Of a stretch of DNA of 64,000 nucleotides, positions 28,395 through 38,107 are shown one piece after another. The stretch is taken from NCBI GenBank assembly GCA_963752935.1, contig CAVWAL010000023.1, forward strand, positions 744,001 through 808,000. The letters run 5' to 3'. How positions within the stretch are numbered: position 1 is the stretch's first letter; each line of letters opens with the position of its first letter. This DNA comes from RI-153 sp963752935. GTDB taxonomy: Bacteria > Chloroflexota > Anaerolineae > Caldilineales > Caldilineaceae. The position numbers were made by a program, and so were the translations under genes. The notes beneath the pieces are model-generated. The model searched no databases. It saw nothing but the letters and a program-made list of their open reading frames with translations, and was not told the DNA's origin.

Positions 28395-29400
28395 TGTACC
28401 CGCATCCTTGGATCGAGGAATGAATAGCCAATATCCACCAGCGTGTTCATCATCGGGTAGATCACAGCCGCCACCAGCGTGACGCCCATCACCGCCGGGT
28501 AGTCGAGGGTAGTCACCGAGGTGGTGGCATAGCGACCAATCCCCGGCCAGCTAAAGATGGTTTCGGTGAGCACGGCGCCACTAAGCAGGCTGCCAAAAAG
28601 AATACCGACAATGGTAAGGATGGGTGGCAGCGCGTTCTTCAACACATGCTGCCCAATCACACCCCACTCGGCCAGCCCCTTGGCGCGGGCCGTACGCACA
28701 TAATCCTGCCCCAGGATCTCTAGCATGGAGGAGCGGGTCATGCGCAGCAGAGACGCCGTGGAATAGAGGCCCAGCGTGACGGCAGGCAGGATCAGGTGGG
28801 CGGCGGCGTTGCCGAACAAAGACCAGTTGCCGGCCAGGATCGCATCCACCGTAAACAACCCCGTGATCGCAGGGGGCGGCTGCAACGTGGAATCGAGACG
28901 GCCGGGGCCGGGCAACCATTGGAGCTGCCGATAGAAGATACCCAGCAACACCAGACCCACATAGAAGATCGGCATCGCACCCGCCAATCATGGCCAGGAT
29001 GCGAACGGCGGCGTCCGTCCATGTGTTGCGGTTGAGCGCGGCGATGATCCCCAGCGGCAGGCCGACAAGCGATGGTGATGATCATGGCGGCCAGGGCCAG
29101 TTCGATGGTGGCCGGCAGGTAGTCGCCCAGATCGTCGATGACGGGGCGCCGCGTACGGATCGACTGGCCCAGATCGCCTTGCAGCAGCCGCCCCATATAG
29201 TTCACATATTGGATGGCGGCGGGTTGGTCCAGCCCCATCTGCCGGCGATACGCTTCGATCTGCTCATCGCGTGCGTTCGATCCCAGCGCAGTAGCGGCGG
29301 GGTCCACCGGCACAATCTGGGCCAGAAAAAAAGTGATAATGGAGACACCGAGCATAACGAAGAGCAGTCCGCCAAGGCGGCGTAGGATGAATGGGATCAT
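28391..29400 (-). CDS. Peptide/nickel-type ABC permease, DppB family, with two frameshifts
   Basis: The N-terminal part (MIPFILRRLGGLLFVMLGVSIITF to LAAMIITIA, from 29400) and the C-terminal part (AGAMPIFYVGLVLLGIFYR to the end) are in different frames. A middle piece, GLPLGIIAALNRNTWTDAAVR, is in the third frame. Deleting one base near 29067 and one near 28985 yields about 335 residues, normal length for DppB. Either two sequencing or assembly insertions occurred or the gene is a recent pseudogene; flanking genes look intact, so errors are plausible. The membrane protein would form the pore with DppC. Confidence 0.8.
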
Positions 29401-29422
29401 GTTGGTGACTGGTGTCTAGTAT

Positions 29423-29503
29423 ATTGCGGCGCAAATACCACGGCGGAAATATGGCGTCTGTACCGCTGGCAGAGAATGACGGACTATTTCCGCCGGGATT
29501 TGC
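29423..29503 (-). repeat. MITE-like 81-bp repeat, copy C
   Basis: On the minus strand this 81-bp segment matches 38891-38965 and 62201-62281. Its ends are inverted repeats of about 20 bases (GCAAATC..CGGCGGAAATA against TATTTCCGCC..GGTATTTGC). It lies in the gap between the solute-binding protein gene and dppB. Confidence 0.75.
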
Positions 29504-29609
29504 TAGTGATCGGGTTCGCTTTGAAGGCGAACCGTTCTATCGGACGGATTGGGGAAGACAGGATTGGGGATCAGGCGAACGGGATCGCCTGATCCCCCAT
29601 CACTTCTTG

Positions 29610-31274
29610 TTATTCCTTCGTGATCAGCCAGAAGCTGACCGACGGCGTATCGTTGGGATCGTAGACGAAGCCCTGGATGTTGTTGCGCACACCGAAGACG
29701 CGTGTGGGCTGATAAAGCATCACATAGGGGCCGTTGTGCTGCACGTAATCCACCAGTTCAGCGTAGAGCTCAGCGCGGCGGGCCGGATCGAGTTCGATGG
29801 CGGCCTGCTTGCTCAGTTCAATCGCCTGCGCATCGTTCCACTCGTTGCGCCAGGCCAGCGAAGTGGCGTCGAAGTTGGCGAACGGTGTGGCGTTGCCATC
29901 GGGATCGGGGAAGTCCGGTCCCCAGTTCATGAAGACCATCTGCCCATCCTGCGCACGGTAGATGGTGAGCAGTTCGGACTGTTGCAATTGCTGAATGTTG
30001 ACGGTGAGGCCAACTTCGGCCAGATCCGATTGGATCTTGGCGGCCATGGTCGCCCATTCGATGCCGCCGGGGGCGGTGCCGGTGGGCACGATGAAGTCGA
30101 TCTCGGTGCCTTCGGCAACGCCTGCGCCGGCCAGCAGTTCACGCGCCTTGTCCTGATCTTGCACAAAGGGGGTGCCGCCGACGTGGCCCAGGAAGCCGAT
30201 GGGCAGGATCTCTTGGACCAGTTCGCCGTTGCCGCCCAGCAGGCTGATCAGCTCGTCATAGTTGATGGCGTAGCGGATCGCCTCGCGCACGTCGGGGTTG
30301 TCCAGGGGGGGCTCGGTGGCGTTGAGGCCCACATAGACCAGCAGGGTGGAAAGGCCGCGGACCAGGTTCAGATCGGGATTGCCTTCCAGGGCGGCGGCTT
30401 GTTCACTGCCCAGATCCTGGGCAATGTCGGCGTCGCCGGTCTCGATGGCGGCCTGCAGGTTGGCCAGTTCGGGCGTGTTTTGGATGATGACACGCTTCAT
30501 GGCGGGGGCGTCGCCACCCCAATAGCTTTCGTTGGCGTCCAGGGTCACGCTGACGCTGCGATCCCAGCGGTTGAGGACGTAGGGTCCACTGCCGGCCGAG
30601 TTGTCGTTCAGCCAGGACTCGCCCATGTCGTCGCCCATGTTGGGCTCAACGGCGGCCTGTTCCACGATGGCGGAGACGCTGAAGGTCAACACCGAAAGAC
30701 AAACCTGCGGGCTGACGGTAGCCGGGAGCTTCAGCTCGACGGTGCCTGCATCCACGGCGCTGATGTTCTCTTTGGTCATGGCGCAGACGTCGGTGAGCAG
30801 GAAGGCGGGGGACTTGTTGATGTCGATGGCGCGTCCCCACGAGAAGACGACGTCATCGGCGGTCACCGGGCTGCCGCTGGCGAAGGTGGCGTCTGGATCC
30901 AGCGTAAAGGTGAGCGTCCAGCCATCTTCGCCTTCGGCCACGTCCCAGCTTTCGGCCAGGATCGGCACCAACACGCCCGATTCACCCGGCGCAAACGAGA
31001 CCAGCGTTTCGTACATGTTGCCCACGGGCAGGATACCGCCGAATTCGTAGGCCACGGCTGGGTCCAACGTAATCAGATCGGTGGCATCGGCCGCATAGAC
31101 CAGCGTATCGGCGCGGCTGACTTCGCCGTTGGCCGCCGGTTCAGCGGTGGATGTGTCGCCGGCAGGGGCGCTGCCTGGGCTGGCGGGCGCCGCACAGGCG
31201 CCGACAAGCAGGCCGGCGATCAACAAGATCCCCAACCACAGCAGTACAGATCGATTGAGATTCATTCTCTGCAT
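29610..31274 (-). CDS. Family 5 (peptide-type) extracellular solute-binding lipoprotein
   Basis: 554 residues with AGGAG before ATG 31274. The signal is LLWLGILLIAGLLVGAC with lipobox VGAC. SBP_bac_5 motifs: DLITLDPAVAYEFGG, PILAESWDVAEGEDGWTLTFTLDPDATFASGSPVTADDVVFSW, then NPDVREAIRYAINYDELI. First gene of the operon with DppB- and DppC-type permeases. Ligand could be a peptide, nickel or an oligosaccharide. Confidence 0.9.
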   Translation of the reverse strand: MQRMNLNRSVLLWLGILLIAGLLVGACAAPASPGSAPAGDTSTAEPAANGEVSRADTLVYAADATDLITLDPAVAYEFGGILPVGNMYETLVSFAPGESGVLVPILAESWDVAEGEDGWTLTFTLDPDATFASGSPVTADDVVFSWGRAIDINKSPAFLLTDVCAMTKENISAVDAGTVELKLPATVSPQVCLSVLTFSVSAIVEQAAVEPNMGDDMGESWLNDNSAGSGPYVLNRWDRSVSVTLDANESYWGGDAPAMKRVIIQNTPELANLQAAIETGDADIAQDLGSEQAAALEGNPDLNLVRGLSTLLVYVGLNATEPPLDNPDVREAIRYAINYDELISLLGGNGELVQEILPIGFLGHVGGTPFVQDQDKARELLAGAGVAEGTEIDFIVPTGTAPGGIEWATMAAKIQSDLAEVGLTVNIQQLQQSELLTIYRAQDGQMVFMNWGPDFPDPDGNATPFANFDATSLAWRNEWNDAQAIELSKQAAIELDPARRAELYAELVDYVQHNGPYVMLYQPTRVFGVRNNIQGFVYDPNDTPSVSFWLITKE

Positions 31275-31551
31275 AGCATTCTCCTAAGTGTCGTCAGTGG
31301 TGAATGAAAAGGCGTCTCGTAAAAACGTCCAACTACGGGGCGCAGTACCGGGGAAGTTTGTCCATTATAACGTAGGTGGCGACAAGAGCAAGCGTAGGTG
31401 TCGGAGGGATGGCTTTTGCTAGATTCGACAATGGGTGCAACTTTTGGTGTATGTGTACGTATAGCAGTGTGAGCACTTGACCTGGTGAGTGCTGTTGTTA
31501 CCCTGCACGCACACATGAAACCCCGTAGAACGTAGACAGTAAGGAGTCGAA

Positions 31552-32073
31552 ATGAGCACTTCGAAGGAGCAACTCATGAACAATGCCGCCCAACTATCTG
31601 TTCCGCAGCCTACGCAAGTGGTAAAGGCGAAGCAGGTCGCATCGCCGGAGCAAACCCCGAGTCAAAGCGCTGACGGGCTTGACCTTCGCCCTCAGGAACA
31701 TGTCGAGAAAGAGGGGCATACGGCCCGCCGGGGGTGGGGCAGCTACAGCCGTGTGGCTGGGGTTGGCGGTCTACTTTATGTGGTAGGCATGATCTTTCTG
31801 CTCCAAAACTTCGGTCTTCTTCGTTTGGAAAACTGGTGGGCGCTGTTTATTCTGATGCTTGCCTTTGGTTCCTTTGCTGCCACCTGGATGCTCTTCCGCG
31901 CCAACAACAATCGTTTTCCTGTTTCTGCCCGGGCGTCACTCGTCGTTGGCGCTATTCTTTTCTTGCTCGCCTTCATCTTCCTGGCGGGTTGGAGCTTTGC
32001 CCTCGTATGGCCCTTGTTCTTGATCGTAGGCGGATTGGCGATTCTGTCCACGCTGGTTTTGCCCCGCGCCTGA
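31552..32073 (+). CDS. Small membrane protein of unknown function
   Basis: 173 residues with AAGGAG before the ATG. A polar N-terminal tail of about 70 residues, rich in Gln, Pro and Glu, precedes four hydrophobic segments (about 78-96, 101-118, 128-147, 149-170). The membrane part looks like LiaF/DUF5668-type domains (G-x-x-F-L-L-x-N-F-G-L-L). No conserved catalytic residues. Stands alone between repeat-rich gaps. Confidence 0.75.
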   Translation: MSTSKEQLMNNAAQLSVPQPTQVVKAKQVASPEQTPSQSADGLDLRPQEHVEKEGHTARRGWGSYSRVAGVGGLLYVVGMIFLLQNFGLLRLENWWALFILMLAFGSFAATWMLFRANNNRFPVSARASLVVGAILFLLAFIFLAGWSFALVWPLFLIVGGLAILSTLVLPRA

Positions 32074-32568
32074 ATTGGGTGAAGACACCGGCCAATGGAC
32101 CGGCGAGTCTGCGATCCGTATCAAGCCATGCAGCGGGTCCGTGAAGAGATACCGTCAAACCCGCTTGGCTTCGATACGCCCTGCGCAAGCTCCGGGCGTA
32201 CTCACCCGGCGCTAGTCAAATGCCGGATCTTGCAGTGAGCGACGCCGCGGTGGGAGTGACGCCGGATGAGTAGCGACGCCGTGCGAGTCTGCGAGCCGTA
32301 TCGAAGCCAAGGAGCGAGTCTGCGAGCCGTTATGGCGCAACGCCTGTACCAAACGAGCCAAGGAGCGGGTCTGTGAACCGTTATGGCCCTGCGCAGGCTC
32401 CGGGCGCCGACCGCAGCGGTCGGACTCACCCGGCGCTAGTCAAATGCCAGATTGCGTAGCGAACGTCACAGCGGGGAGAGCGACGCCGCGGCGAGTGACG
32501 CCGGGTGAGACAGCGCGTTTGTTCGTTCTACGCACCTGTGATGTGCCACTCCTGCGCAAACGGCATTT
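32074..32568. repeat. Intergenic region made of degenerate short repeats
   Basis: The phrase CTCACCCGGCGCTAGTCAAATGCC occurs at about 32201 and 32425, each preceded by a CTCCGGGCG block. GCGAGTCTGCGAGCCGT, ending near 32302 and 32330, is another local repeat. A 53-bp part (32392-32444) is an inverted copy of 35788-35840 with two mismatches. No gene is seen. Confidence 0.7.
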
Positions 32569-32919
32569 CTAAAAAACGCCGAGAAAGCGCAATACGGCGA
32601 TCAGAACAGCAGCAGCTATAAAGAAATTAGGCCAGATGTTGCCAATCAACCATGCGACAAGGCCGACTTTATATCCCAAGGATTCCAATTTAGACTTGAG
32701 TTCTCCAACAGTCGGCTCAGTCAAAGTGCTGCCATCGGGAAAGACAAGCGTAGGGACGCTTTCATTACCGTTGTTGATGGCACGAACACGCGCGGCGGCA
32801 ACGCTATCCTGATGAATGTTAATATACTCAAACTTGACCTTCGATTGTGACAGTAGCCCTTTGACCGGCCCGATGGCGGGGCAGGTTGGGTGACCGTAGA
32901 CAATAATTGCGTCTAGCAT
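32569..32919 (-). CDS. Glutaredoxin-like protein with C-terminal membrane anchor
   Basis: 116 residues. AIIVYGHPTCPAIGPVKGLL has a single-cysteine C-P-A-I active site. INNGNESVPTLVFPDGSTLTEPTVGELKSKL carries the cis-Pro (VPT) and substrate-loop of mycoredoxin/NrdH-like thioredoxin folds. A hydrophobic segment (about 88-114) would anchor it with the redox domain in the cytosol. With one cysteine it would use a monothiol mechanism. Confidence 0.82.
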   Translation of the reverse strand: MLDAIIVYGHPTCPAIGPVKGLLSQSKVKFEYINIHQDSVAAARVRAINNGNESVPTLVFPDGSTLTEPTVGELKSKLESLGYKVGLVAWLIGNIWPNFFIAAAVLIAVLRFLGVF

Positions 32920-33105
32920 TTATCCCACTCCTAATGTGATCTCAGTTTGAGAGACTACCATTTCGTAGTTTGGGTCAAGGTCGAATCCAGGCCAAAGATG
33001 AAAAACGAGATGTAAAGGGTTGCGGTGGATGAGCTCAACAAAGGCTGTGCAAGCGCCGAAACGATAAGGGGGTGCGTCCCTCCCCTGTGCCGGTACAGCA
33101 CAGCT

Positions 33106-33777
33106 TTAGATGCGAATTTTGCTGAAAAGGCGCAGCCCTGCATCGCCATACTCTTCTTGAATCTTGCGTGATGACTCGACCACCAGGTCGTGGATACGGC
33201 GCAACTCGGCCACCGGCTCGGTGTGATCGTCGACGCGCAGGCTGTGATACATGCGCGGTGTGGGGCTCGATATCAGCAGCGCCGCCGACTGCTTGCCCCG
33301 CTTGTCTCCGCCCGCCCTCTGTCCTGCCTCCAGGGCGCGCACCAGCCGTTCGTTTAACTCCTGACCGGCGCTTTCGTCATAGGCCGCGGCCATTTGCTCC
33401 ACGACCTGTGGCCCGGCCAGCATGTTGCCGGCGACGCTGAACCCGTCGCCGCGCCGGTGGCCCGCCCATTCCACGCACTGTTCCCCGGTGAAGAGGAAGT
33501 GTCCGTGGGCGGTGATGCCGTGGATCTGGCGACGCGCCGGCGTGTCGTCGGCGTCGAGGAGCGATTGCAGGGCCAGCTCGATCGGTACCCCCGCTTCGAT
33601 CAAAGAGAGCCCATGTCGGCCCAGGTCTGTGTTGACATACGCTTGCGTGGCGATGGCCGCATGTGGGCTGACGAAGGGGACCAACACCCCCACCACGGGC
33701 CGCGCCGTGGACACAGCGATGCCGAAGCTGCCCGTCGTCTCGTCGTAGGCCACAATTGAAAACGTGTTCAGTTGCAT
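33106..33777 (-). CDS. DUF1028 protein (Ntn-hydrolase-like)
   Basis: 223 residues. FSIVAYDETTGSFGIAVSTARPVVG, ATQAYVNTDLGRHGLSLI, and FSVAGNMLAGPQVVEQMAAAY are the hallmarks of DUF1028, related to Ntn hydrolases. It follows a dppC gene by 22 bases as the last member of the operon SBP-dppB-dppC-DUF1028, an association that suggests processing of the imported amide-containing compound. Activity is not proven. Confidence 0.9.
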   Translation of the reverse strand: MQLNTFSIVAYDETTGSFGIAVSTARPVVGVLVPFVSPHAAIATQAYVNTDLGRHGLSLIEAGVPIELALQSLLDADDTPARRQIHGITAHGHFLFTGEQCVEWAGHRRGDGFSVAGNMLAGPQVVEQMAAAYDESAGQELNERLVRALEAGQRAGGDKRGKQSAALLISSPTPRMYHSLRVDDHTEPVAELRRIHDLVVESSRKIQEEYGDAGLRLFSKIRI

Positions 33778-33799
33778 GGATGCGTCCTTTGCGCTGGTT

Positions 33800-34693
33800 T
33801 TATAAACTGTACTCGCGCACGTCGAAGATGTCGCGCAGGGCGTCGCCGAGGAAGTTGATGCTGAGGACCGTGATCGTGATCGCCAGGCCCGGGAATACGG
33901 CCAGCCACCAGCCGCGCGAGATGAACGAGCGCGAATCGCTCAAGATCAGACCCCAGGTGGGGGTGGTGGGCTGTACGCCCAGCCCCAGGAACGACAGCCC
34001 CGCCTCCGCCAAGATCGCATAGGAGACGCTGACCGTAGCCTGGACGATGACCGGGGCCAGGGCGTTGGGCAGAATGTGCTGCCAGATGATGCGCGCATCC
34101 GACGCGCCAAGCGCCCGCGCCGAGAGGACGTACTCCTGTTCGCGAATGGAAAGCGTCATGCCGCGCACGATGCGTGCGAAATCGTCTAGAAAGGCCAGGG
34201 TGATGGCAATCACGATATTGACGAGCCCTGTACCGAAGACGGCCACCAGGTAAACGGCGATGATGAAGTTTGGGAAAGCCCACTGTAGATCGATGTAACG
34301 CATGATAATGTTGTCGATCCAGCCGCCGTAGTAGCCGGCGATGACACCCAGCGTCACGCCGATCACCAGTGAGATCAGCACCGTGATCACACCGACGAAG
34401 AGCGAGATGCGCGCCCCGTAGATGATGCGGCTGAAGAGATCGCGTCCCAGATCGTCGGTGCCTAAGATGTGCTGCGTTGTCGGCGGCGAGAGGAAGGCGT
34501 ACTCTTGCGCCGACGGATCGTAAGGGGTGATGGCAGGCGCGAAGACGGCGGCCAGCGTGAGCAGGAAGAGCGCAACCAGGGCCACAAACGCCGGTTTGCT
34601 GCGCCAGATGTAGCGCAGCCAGAGCAAGCGTGGCCGTCTGCGTTCGCCGGTGGGAGAGAGCATGTTGTCGTCGAGCAGTGTTGCCTTTGCCAC
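33800..34693 (-). CDS. Peptide/nickel-type ABC permease, DppC family
   Basis: 297 residues. DppC features: KPAFVALVALFLLTLAAVFAPAITPYDP, HILGTDDLGRDLFSRIIYGARISL and a C-terminal INFLGDALRDIFDVREYSL. The EAA loop is SARALGASDARIIWQHILPN. It starts 3 bases after the dppB stop, so the two are translationally coupled. Together with the family-5 binding protein at 36023 it would import a peptide-like solute; no ATPase gene is in the operon. Confidence 0.92.
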   Translation of the reverse strand: MAKATLLDDNMLSPTGERRRPRLLWLRYIWRSKPAFVALVALFLLTLAAVFAPAITPYDPSAQEYAFLSPPTTQHILGTDDLGRDLFSRIIYGARISLFVGVITVLISLVIGVTLGVIAGYYGGWIDNIIMRYIDLQWAFPNFIIAVYLVAVFGTGLVNIVIAITLAFLDDFARIVRGMTLSIREQEYVLSARALGASDARIIWQHILPNALAPVIVQATVSVSYAILAEAGLSFLGLGVQPTTPTWGLILSDSRSFISRGWWLAVFPGLAITITVLSINFLGDALRDIFDVREYSL

Positions 34694-34696
34694 GGC

Positions 34697-35644
34697 CTAC
34701 CTCTCCAATCGAATGCGTGGATCGACAACCGTGTAGAGAATGTCGACGATCAGGTTGGAAAAGACAAAGATAATCGAGACAACCAGGATCGCGCCCTGCA
34801 CCACCGGGTAGTCTCGATTTAAGATCCCCTGAATCAGTACACGCCCCAGCCCCTTGATGGCAAAGACGTTCTCGATGATGACTGCGCCCGACATCAGCAA
34901 GGCGAAGGCGATGCCCATCACCGTGATGACCGGGATCAGGGCGTTGCGGAAGGCGTGGGAGAAGATCACCGTGCGCTCGTTGAGCCCTTTGGCGCGCGCC
35001 ACCTTGATGTACTCGGACTTGAGCACTTCGAGCATAGCCGAGCGCGTCATGCGGGCGATGACGGCGCTGAATGCCGTGCCGGTGGCAATGGCGGGCAGGA
35101 TCAAGTGCGAGAGCCAGGGCCAGAGGCCGTCGGAGAGCGGTTTGTAGCCGATGGCGGGCAACAGGTGCAATTTGGTAGCGAAGATGATGATCAGGATAAT
35201 GCCCAGCCAGAAGTCGGGCATGCTCAGGCCGAGGAAAGCGAAGAAGGTGAATCCGTGGTCGAAGATCGAGTTCTTGCGCACCGCCGAAATGACCCCGGCG
35301 GTGATGGCGAGCGCCAGCGAGATGATCAGCGACAGGAGGGCCAGCGAAAGCGTGCGCGGCAGGGCTTCGAGGATGATGCGGCTGACGGCCACATTGCTGC
35401 CATAGACCGAGTTGCCCAAATCGCCCTTCAAGGTGTTGACAAACCAGATGCCATACTGCACGTACACCGGCTGATCCAGCCCCAACTTGGCGCGGATCGC
35501 CTCCGCCGCGCCGGGATCTACGTCGGCCAACATGGCCCCGATGGGATCGCCCGGCACGGCGCGCAAGAGGAAGAAGACCAGCGTTGCCACGGCCCACACC
35601 ACGATCAGGGCCGAAATCGTACGCTGCACAATGTAACGTGTCAT
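34697..35644 (-). CDS. Peptide/nickel-type ABC permease, DppB family
   Basis: 315 residues from ATG 35644 (MTRYIVQRTISALIVVWAVATLVFFLL), the usual DppB opening; an in-frame start at 35749 would add 35 non-conserved residues. VPGDPIGAML, LGLDQPVYVQYGIWF and VVDPRIRLE complete the family pattern. The leader contains GTTGTGAGCCTAACG twice in a row and no clear ribosome site. Intact, unlike its paralogue at 28391. Confidence 0.9.
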   Translation of the reverse strand: MTRYIVQRTISALIVVWAVATLVFFLLRAVPGDPIGAMLADVDPGAAEAIRAKLGLDQPVYVQYGIWFVNTLKGDLGNSVYGSNVAVSRIILEALPRTLSLALLSLIISLALAITAGVISAVRKNSIFDHGFTFFAFLGLSMPDFWLGIILIIIFATKLHLLPAIGYKPLSDGLWPWLSHLILPAIATGTAFSAVIARMTRSAMLEVLKSEYIKVARAKGLNERTVIFSHAFRNALIPVITVMGIAFALLMSGAVIIENVFAIKGLGRVLIQGILNRDYPVVQGAILVVSIIFVFSNLIVDILYTVVDPRIRLER

Positions 35645-35787
35645 AGTTGTGAGCCTAACGGTTGTGAGCCTAACGCGTGAAAACGGTGGGTGCAGAGTTG
35701 TGGACACGGGGCGAAAGAAACACGGCTTTGTTGACCGCCCCGTACCCACAAGTGCTTGCTATAGTGGTATCACTTTGAAACCGAGAG

Positions 35788-35840
35788 TTTGACTAGCGCC
35801 GGTTGAGTCCGACCGCAGCGGTCGGCGCCCGGAGCCTGCG
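35788..35840. repeat. 53-bp inverted copy of the repeat at 32392-32444
   Basis: The reverse complement of 32392-32444 matches here with two mismatches. The core CCGACCGCAGCGGTCGG is itself palindromic. The two copies flank the Grx, DUF1028 and dppBC genes. The rest of 35645-36022 holds scattered pieces of the same repeat phrases and no gene. Confidence 0.8.
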
Positions 35841-36022
35841 GAGGGCATGGCGCAGCGCCTGTACCAAACGAAACTAGCGGGTTCGACGGCGATCCGATGT
35901 TGACCCGCTCACTGGCTTCGATACGGCTCGCAGACCCGCTTTCTGAAGCGCTCCTACTCAACCGACGTTCGCTAGCCGCGGCGTCGCTCGCCGCAATCTC
36001 TCGGTTGCCAAGTGTGCTCACA

Positions 36023-37852
36023 TTAACCCGCCAGCGTCACCCGATCCAGATCGACCAGCCCCGGGATGCGGCTCTCGTCGGGATAGTTTACCTCGCTGCG
36101 GTAGACCAGGATATCCAGCGGGTGGTGGGTGAAGACGGCGGCCACCTTGTCCGATGTGATCTGGTTGGCCTGTTTCACCAGCTCGCGGCGCGCTTCGGGA
36201 TCGGCCACGCTGCGCTGTTCTTCGCTGAGCGCGTCCACCTCTTGATTGGAGAAGAAGCCGAAGGGCATTTCATCCACGTTGCGGGCGGGGCCGTTGAACT
36301 TCGACGTGGTGATCATCCAGTCGATCAGTGCATCGTCAGGGTCGTAATCGCCACCGCTGCCCAGGCGCATGAGATCGTAGTTCATGGCGTCGCCGTCTTC
36401 GATCAGGACGGTGAAGTCCTTGATGTCAAGCTCGACGGTAACGCCCAGGTTCTCTTTGTACATGTTGGCGATGATCTCGCCCTCACGGCGACCGGCGGGG
36501 GTGGTCAACAGTTTGAGGGTGCGGAAGCCTTCGCCGCCGGGGAAGCCGGCGTCGGCCAGCAACTGTTGCGCCGCTTCCACGTCGAAGCGCTGTTCGCTGG
36601 TGTCGTTGATGTCGGTGTCGAAGTAGAAGCGCATGGCCGGGTTGATGGTGCCGAAGGCAGGCCGCCCGCGCCCGAAGAGCGCCCGCTCGATGAATTCATC
36701 GCGGTTGAATGCCTTGGCGATGGCCAGGCGCACCATGAAGCCGGGTTCCTGCTTCAACTCGTCCATGGGCTTGTTGAAATCGGGGACGATGAACGGTTCG
36801 CGCCAGGGGTTAATGAACATAGCCTGGAAGCCGGGGCCGGTGATCTCCGAAACCACCAGATCGGGGTTGTCGGCAAAGCGGTCAATCAACTCGGCGGGCG
36901 CACCGTTGCCGCCGATCAGGTGGATGTCACCGGCTTCGATGGCAGCGGCCAGCGGCTCCGGCTCGGGGATGGGGATGAATGTGATCTTGTCGAGCTTGGG
37001 CCGCTCAGGGTCATAGTAGTCTGCGAAGCGTTCCAGCACCACGCCCTGGCCCAGTTGGTGTTCCGTCACCTTAAAGGGGCCGGTTCCTACCGGCATCAGA
37101 CCGTAGGCTTCGGTGCCCATTTCTTCGATGGCCTTGCCGTTGACGATGGTCATGGCGCGGCCACTGGCGCGTTCCAGCGTCTTCACCAGCAACGACGCCT
37201 GCGGCTTTTCCAGGATCAACTTGACCGTGAGATCGTCGACCTTCTGCACGTCGACGACGTTGGCCAGGGCAGCGCTGTGGATCGACTGTTCCGGCTGCTT
37301 AGAACGGTTGTAGGTGTAGACCACATCGTCGGCGGTGAACGGGTCGCCGTTATGCCAGGTGACCCCCGGGCGCAAGTTGAATGTCCATTCCAGGCCGTCT
37401 TCGGTGACGTCCCAGTCGACGGCCAAATCACCTTCGGCGATCAGATCGGGGGTGATGTGGGTCAGCCCGCTCAACACGTTCGACGCGATCTGAAACTGGA
37501 GCACCTGGTTGATCTGCGCCGGGTCCAGCGTGGTGATCTCGGCGGTGCCGCCCCACCCTGCCACCAGTTCACCACCGCTTGGGGCCGCCGGGGCTGCGCC
37601 GGTATCGCTGGCGGTGCCTTCGGTGGTGCCAGCGGCAGGCGCGGCCGCGGGCGCACAGGCGACGATGACCTGGGCGGCGGTCAACATGCCGGCGGCAGCC
37701 AGCAGGCGCAGTACCGAACGACGGCTCAAGCGCGGCCCGCGCAGCTCCTCGCGGCTAAGGCCGAAAAGCGGATCTTTGGGATCATAGTCGTGCGCATCTT
37801 TGAGGATCTCGTCTACCTGCTTGGGGTCGATGTCCCTGGGGAAGTCAGCCAT
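36023..37852 (-). CDS. Family 5 solute-binding protein with twin-arginine lipoprotein signal
   Basis: 609 residues. A 41-residue cytoplasmic N-terminal extension ends in LSRRSVLRLLAAAGMLTAAQVIVAC. The RR followed by a hydrophobic stretch and lipobox IVAC fits Tat export plus lipidation. SBP_bac_5 motifs: TLDPAQINQVLQFQIASNVLSGLTHI, GVTWHNGDPFTADDVVYTYNR, VRLAIAKAFNRDEFI. First gene of the SBP-dppB-dppC-DUF1028 operon. Ligand unknown. Confidence 0.9.
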   Translation of the reverse strand: MADFPRDIDPKQVDEILKDAHDYDPKDPLFGLSREELRGPRLSRRSVLRLLAAAGMLTAAQVIVACAPAAAPAAGTTEGTASDTGAAPAAPSGGELVAGWGGTAEITTLDPAQINQVLQFQIASNVLSGLTHITPDLIAEGDLAVDWDVTEDGLEWTFNLRPGVTWHNGDPFTADDVVYTYNRSKQPEQSIHSAALANVVDVQKVDDLTVKLILEKPQASLLVKTLERASGRAMTIVNGKAIEEMGTEAYGLMPVGTGPFKVTEHQLGQGVVLERFADYYDPERPKLDKITFIPIPEPEPLAAAIEAGDIHLIGGNGAPAELIDRFADNPDLVVSEITGPGFQAMFINPWREPFIVPDFNKPMDELKQEPGFMVRLAIAKAFNRDEFIERALFGRGRPAFGTINPAMRFYFDTDINDTSEQRFDVEAAQQLLADAGFPGGEGFRTLKLLTTPAGRREGEIIANMYKENLGVTVELDIKDFTVLIEDGDAMNYDLMRLGSGGDYDPDDALIDWMITTSKFNGPARNVDEMPFGFFSNQEVDALSEEQRSVADPEARRELVKQANQITSDKVAAVFTHHPLDILVYRSEVNYPDESRIPGLVDLDRVTLAG

Positions 37853-38107
37853 CTGTCGCTCCTTTCGAGGTGAAGAAAGAAATGAATTGTGGGTGGTTCA
37901 TAAGGGGGGAGATTCAGCACTGAATCTACCAACAGCTTTCAGTCGGTAGTCGACTGCAACAGTCGGCAGCCGACTGAACAGACGGAATCACGTAGGGGGG
38001 CACGCAATCCAACTTGTGTAGCAACGAATCACAATCACCATTATACGTGGCAATCAGCACTTGGTAAAGTGAGTTTTTTTGAGGTTTTCAAATTTTCAAA
38101 AAGAGTC

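Noticed and set aside
29412..31307. 631-residue open frame opposite the peptide-binding protein gene
   Set aside because: It is antisense to a clear lipoprotein gene with a good start; its composition (many His, Gly, Asp) is typical of an antisense shadow.
33768..35597. 609-residue minus-strand frame over the dppB/dppC pair
   Set aside because: It reads the wrong frame of two clear permease genes and is extremely His/Arg-rich.
35897..37873. 658-residue open frame opposite the Tat-type binding protein
   Set aside because: Same reason: a shadow of a recognised family-5 binding protein.
37935..37975. Hairpin CAGTCGGTAGTCGACTG / CAGTCGGCAGCCGACTG as a REP-like element
   Set aside because: It lacks the GTAG-plus-hairpin design and is an imperfect self-complementary tandem; too weak to list.
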